Positions 6,314 through 6,767 of a stretch of 6,767 bases of DNA are shown here, one piece after another. Each line of letters begins with the position of its first letter. Within the stretch, counting starts at the first letter, position 1. Source of the stretch: Casp-actino8 sp037147055 (lineage in GTDB: Bacteria > Actinomycetota > Acidimicrobiia > Acidimicrobiales > Ilumatobacteraceae); assembly GCA_037147055.1 (NCBI GenBank), contig JBAWVW010000087.1:1-6767 (forward strand). The letters run 5' to 3'. Under the pieces are notes generated by a model. The model did no database searches. It saw nothing but the letters and a program-made list of their open reading frames with translations, and was not told the origin of the DNA. A program made the position numbers and the translations under genes.

Positions 6314-6767
6314 CAGAACATCGCTCCTTCACGTTCGCGGTTGGCCCTACTGACACGATTTGCTAACGACAAAATTCCCATAGAAAGCAATAGCACAACT
6401 CCCGCAGCACCAATCACGATGCCACGATTCCAATCTTCATCCCGAGCAAGACGCAGAACGGCCATCAACATGAACCACCCAAGCGAGGCGGGAATCAAAA
6501 TCTTCCAACCCAAATTCATCAATTGGTCATAACGGAAGCGAGGCAATGTCGCGCGCATCCACACATAGATATACAAGAACACCACAATTTTGGCGATGAG
6601 CCACAGGGTGCCTTCCCATGCGCCGGGAATGCCAGGAATATTAAAGAGTCCTTGTGGCCCACCAAAAAACAGCGTGACAATGATCCCGCTCATAGTAATC
6701 GTGTTCATAAACTCAGCCAAGAAAAATAAGCCGAAGCGAATACCGGAATACTCGGTGTTGAAACCAC
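6313..6767 (-). CDS. nuoH: NADH-quinone oxidoreductase subunit H, 5' end cut by window edge
   Basis: NuoH (ND1/Nqo8 homologue) is the membrane subunit that forms most of the quinone-binding chamber and the first part of the charged channel leading to the pumps. The frame is open from the right window edge to the TGA at 6315-6313, giving the C-terminal 150 residues. The real start is off the window; in-frame TTG or ATG codons at 6720 and downstream are internal. Family motifs, counted from the first visible residue, are GFNTEYSGIRFGLFFLAEF (1-19, with the conserved Glu5 and Glu18), VTLFFGG (30-36) and RATLPRFRYDQLMNLGWK (71-88). Hydrophobic helices lie at about 53-70, 90-107 and 119-138. After the last helix only about a dozen charged residues remain before the stop. 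The stop shares one base with the nuoI start. Confidence 0.97.
   Translation of the reverse strand, partial: GFNTEYSGIRFGLFFLAEFMNTITMSGIIVTLFFGGPQGLFNIPGIPGAWEGTLWLIAKIVVFLYIYVWMRATLPRFRYDQLMNLGWKILIPASLGWFMLMAVLRLARDEDWNRGIVIGAAGVVLLLSMGILSLANRVSRANREREGAMF
6324..6330 (-). promoter_or_regulatory. Shine-Dalgarno of nuoI inside the end of nuoH
   Basis: The minus strand reads GAAGGAG with a ten-base spacer to the nuoI ATG at 6313. It is embedded in the last codons of nuoH. It supports this start, since no other in-frame start lies near it. Confidence 0.6.

Overview
The whole window is the 3' part of a nuo operon, which encodes the membrane arm of respiratory complex I (proton-pumping NADH:quinone oxidoreductase). 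All seven genes lie on the minus strand. Read in the direction of transcription, from high to low coordinate, the order is nuoH (5' end outside the window), nuoI, nuoJ, nuoK, nuoL, nuoM, nuoN (3' end outside the window). This is the canonical bacterial order. No RNA gene, mobile element, CRISPR array, terminator or promoter is visible. The longest non-coding stretch is the 10 bases between nuoK and nuoL.

Region by region: 6767-6313 is the C-terminal half of NuoH, the quinone-site membrane subunit. 6313-5669 is NuoI, the only peripheral-arm subunit here, with two 4Fe-4S motifs. 5669-5127 is NuoJ and 5130-4801 is NuoK, the small subunits linking the quinone site to the pumps. 4790-2877, 2880-1303 and 1303-1 are NuoL, NuoM and NuoN, the three antiporter-like proton-channel subunits. 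The charged residues known to matter for proton transfer are present in all of them, so the encoded machine looks fully functional. Electrons reach quinone through NuoI (clusters N6a/N6b) and NuoH. The released energy is passed along NuoJ/K/N/M/L to drive proton translocation across the cytoplasmic membrane.

The genes are packed as one translation unit. H/I, I/J and M/N overlap by one base (TGATG). J/K share ATGATG. L/M share GTGA. Only K/L has a gap. Each start has a purine-rich Shine-Dalgarno sequence, usually inside the preceding gene.

Organism: the style of NuoI (short N-terminus, the HGRHVLNRYEDGMEKCIGC stretch, and a C-terminal tail beyond the ferredoxin domain) and of NuoL/NuoM looks actinobacterial. 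Base composition is moderate (roughly half GC by eye), well below typical soil actinomycetes. A freshwater or marine actinobacterium, possibly of the Acidimicrobiia, is my best guess. This is recall-based inference, not a database result. The upstream genes nuoA-G are off the window, so the electron-input module cannot be inspected.

I found no undescribed system here. It is an ordinary, intact, conserved operon segment. The observations below concern start sites, gene coupling and small sequence peculiarities.
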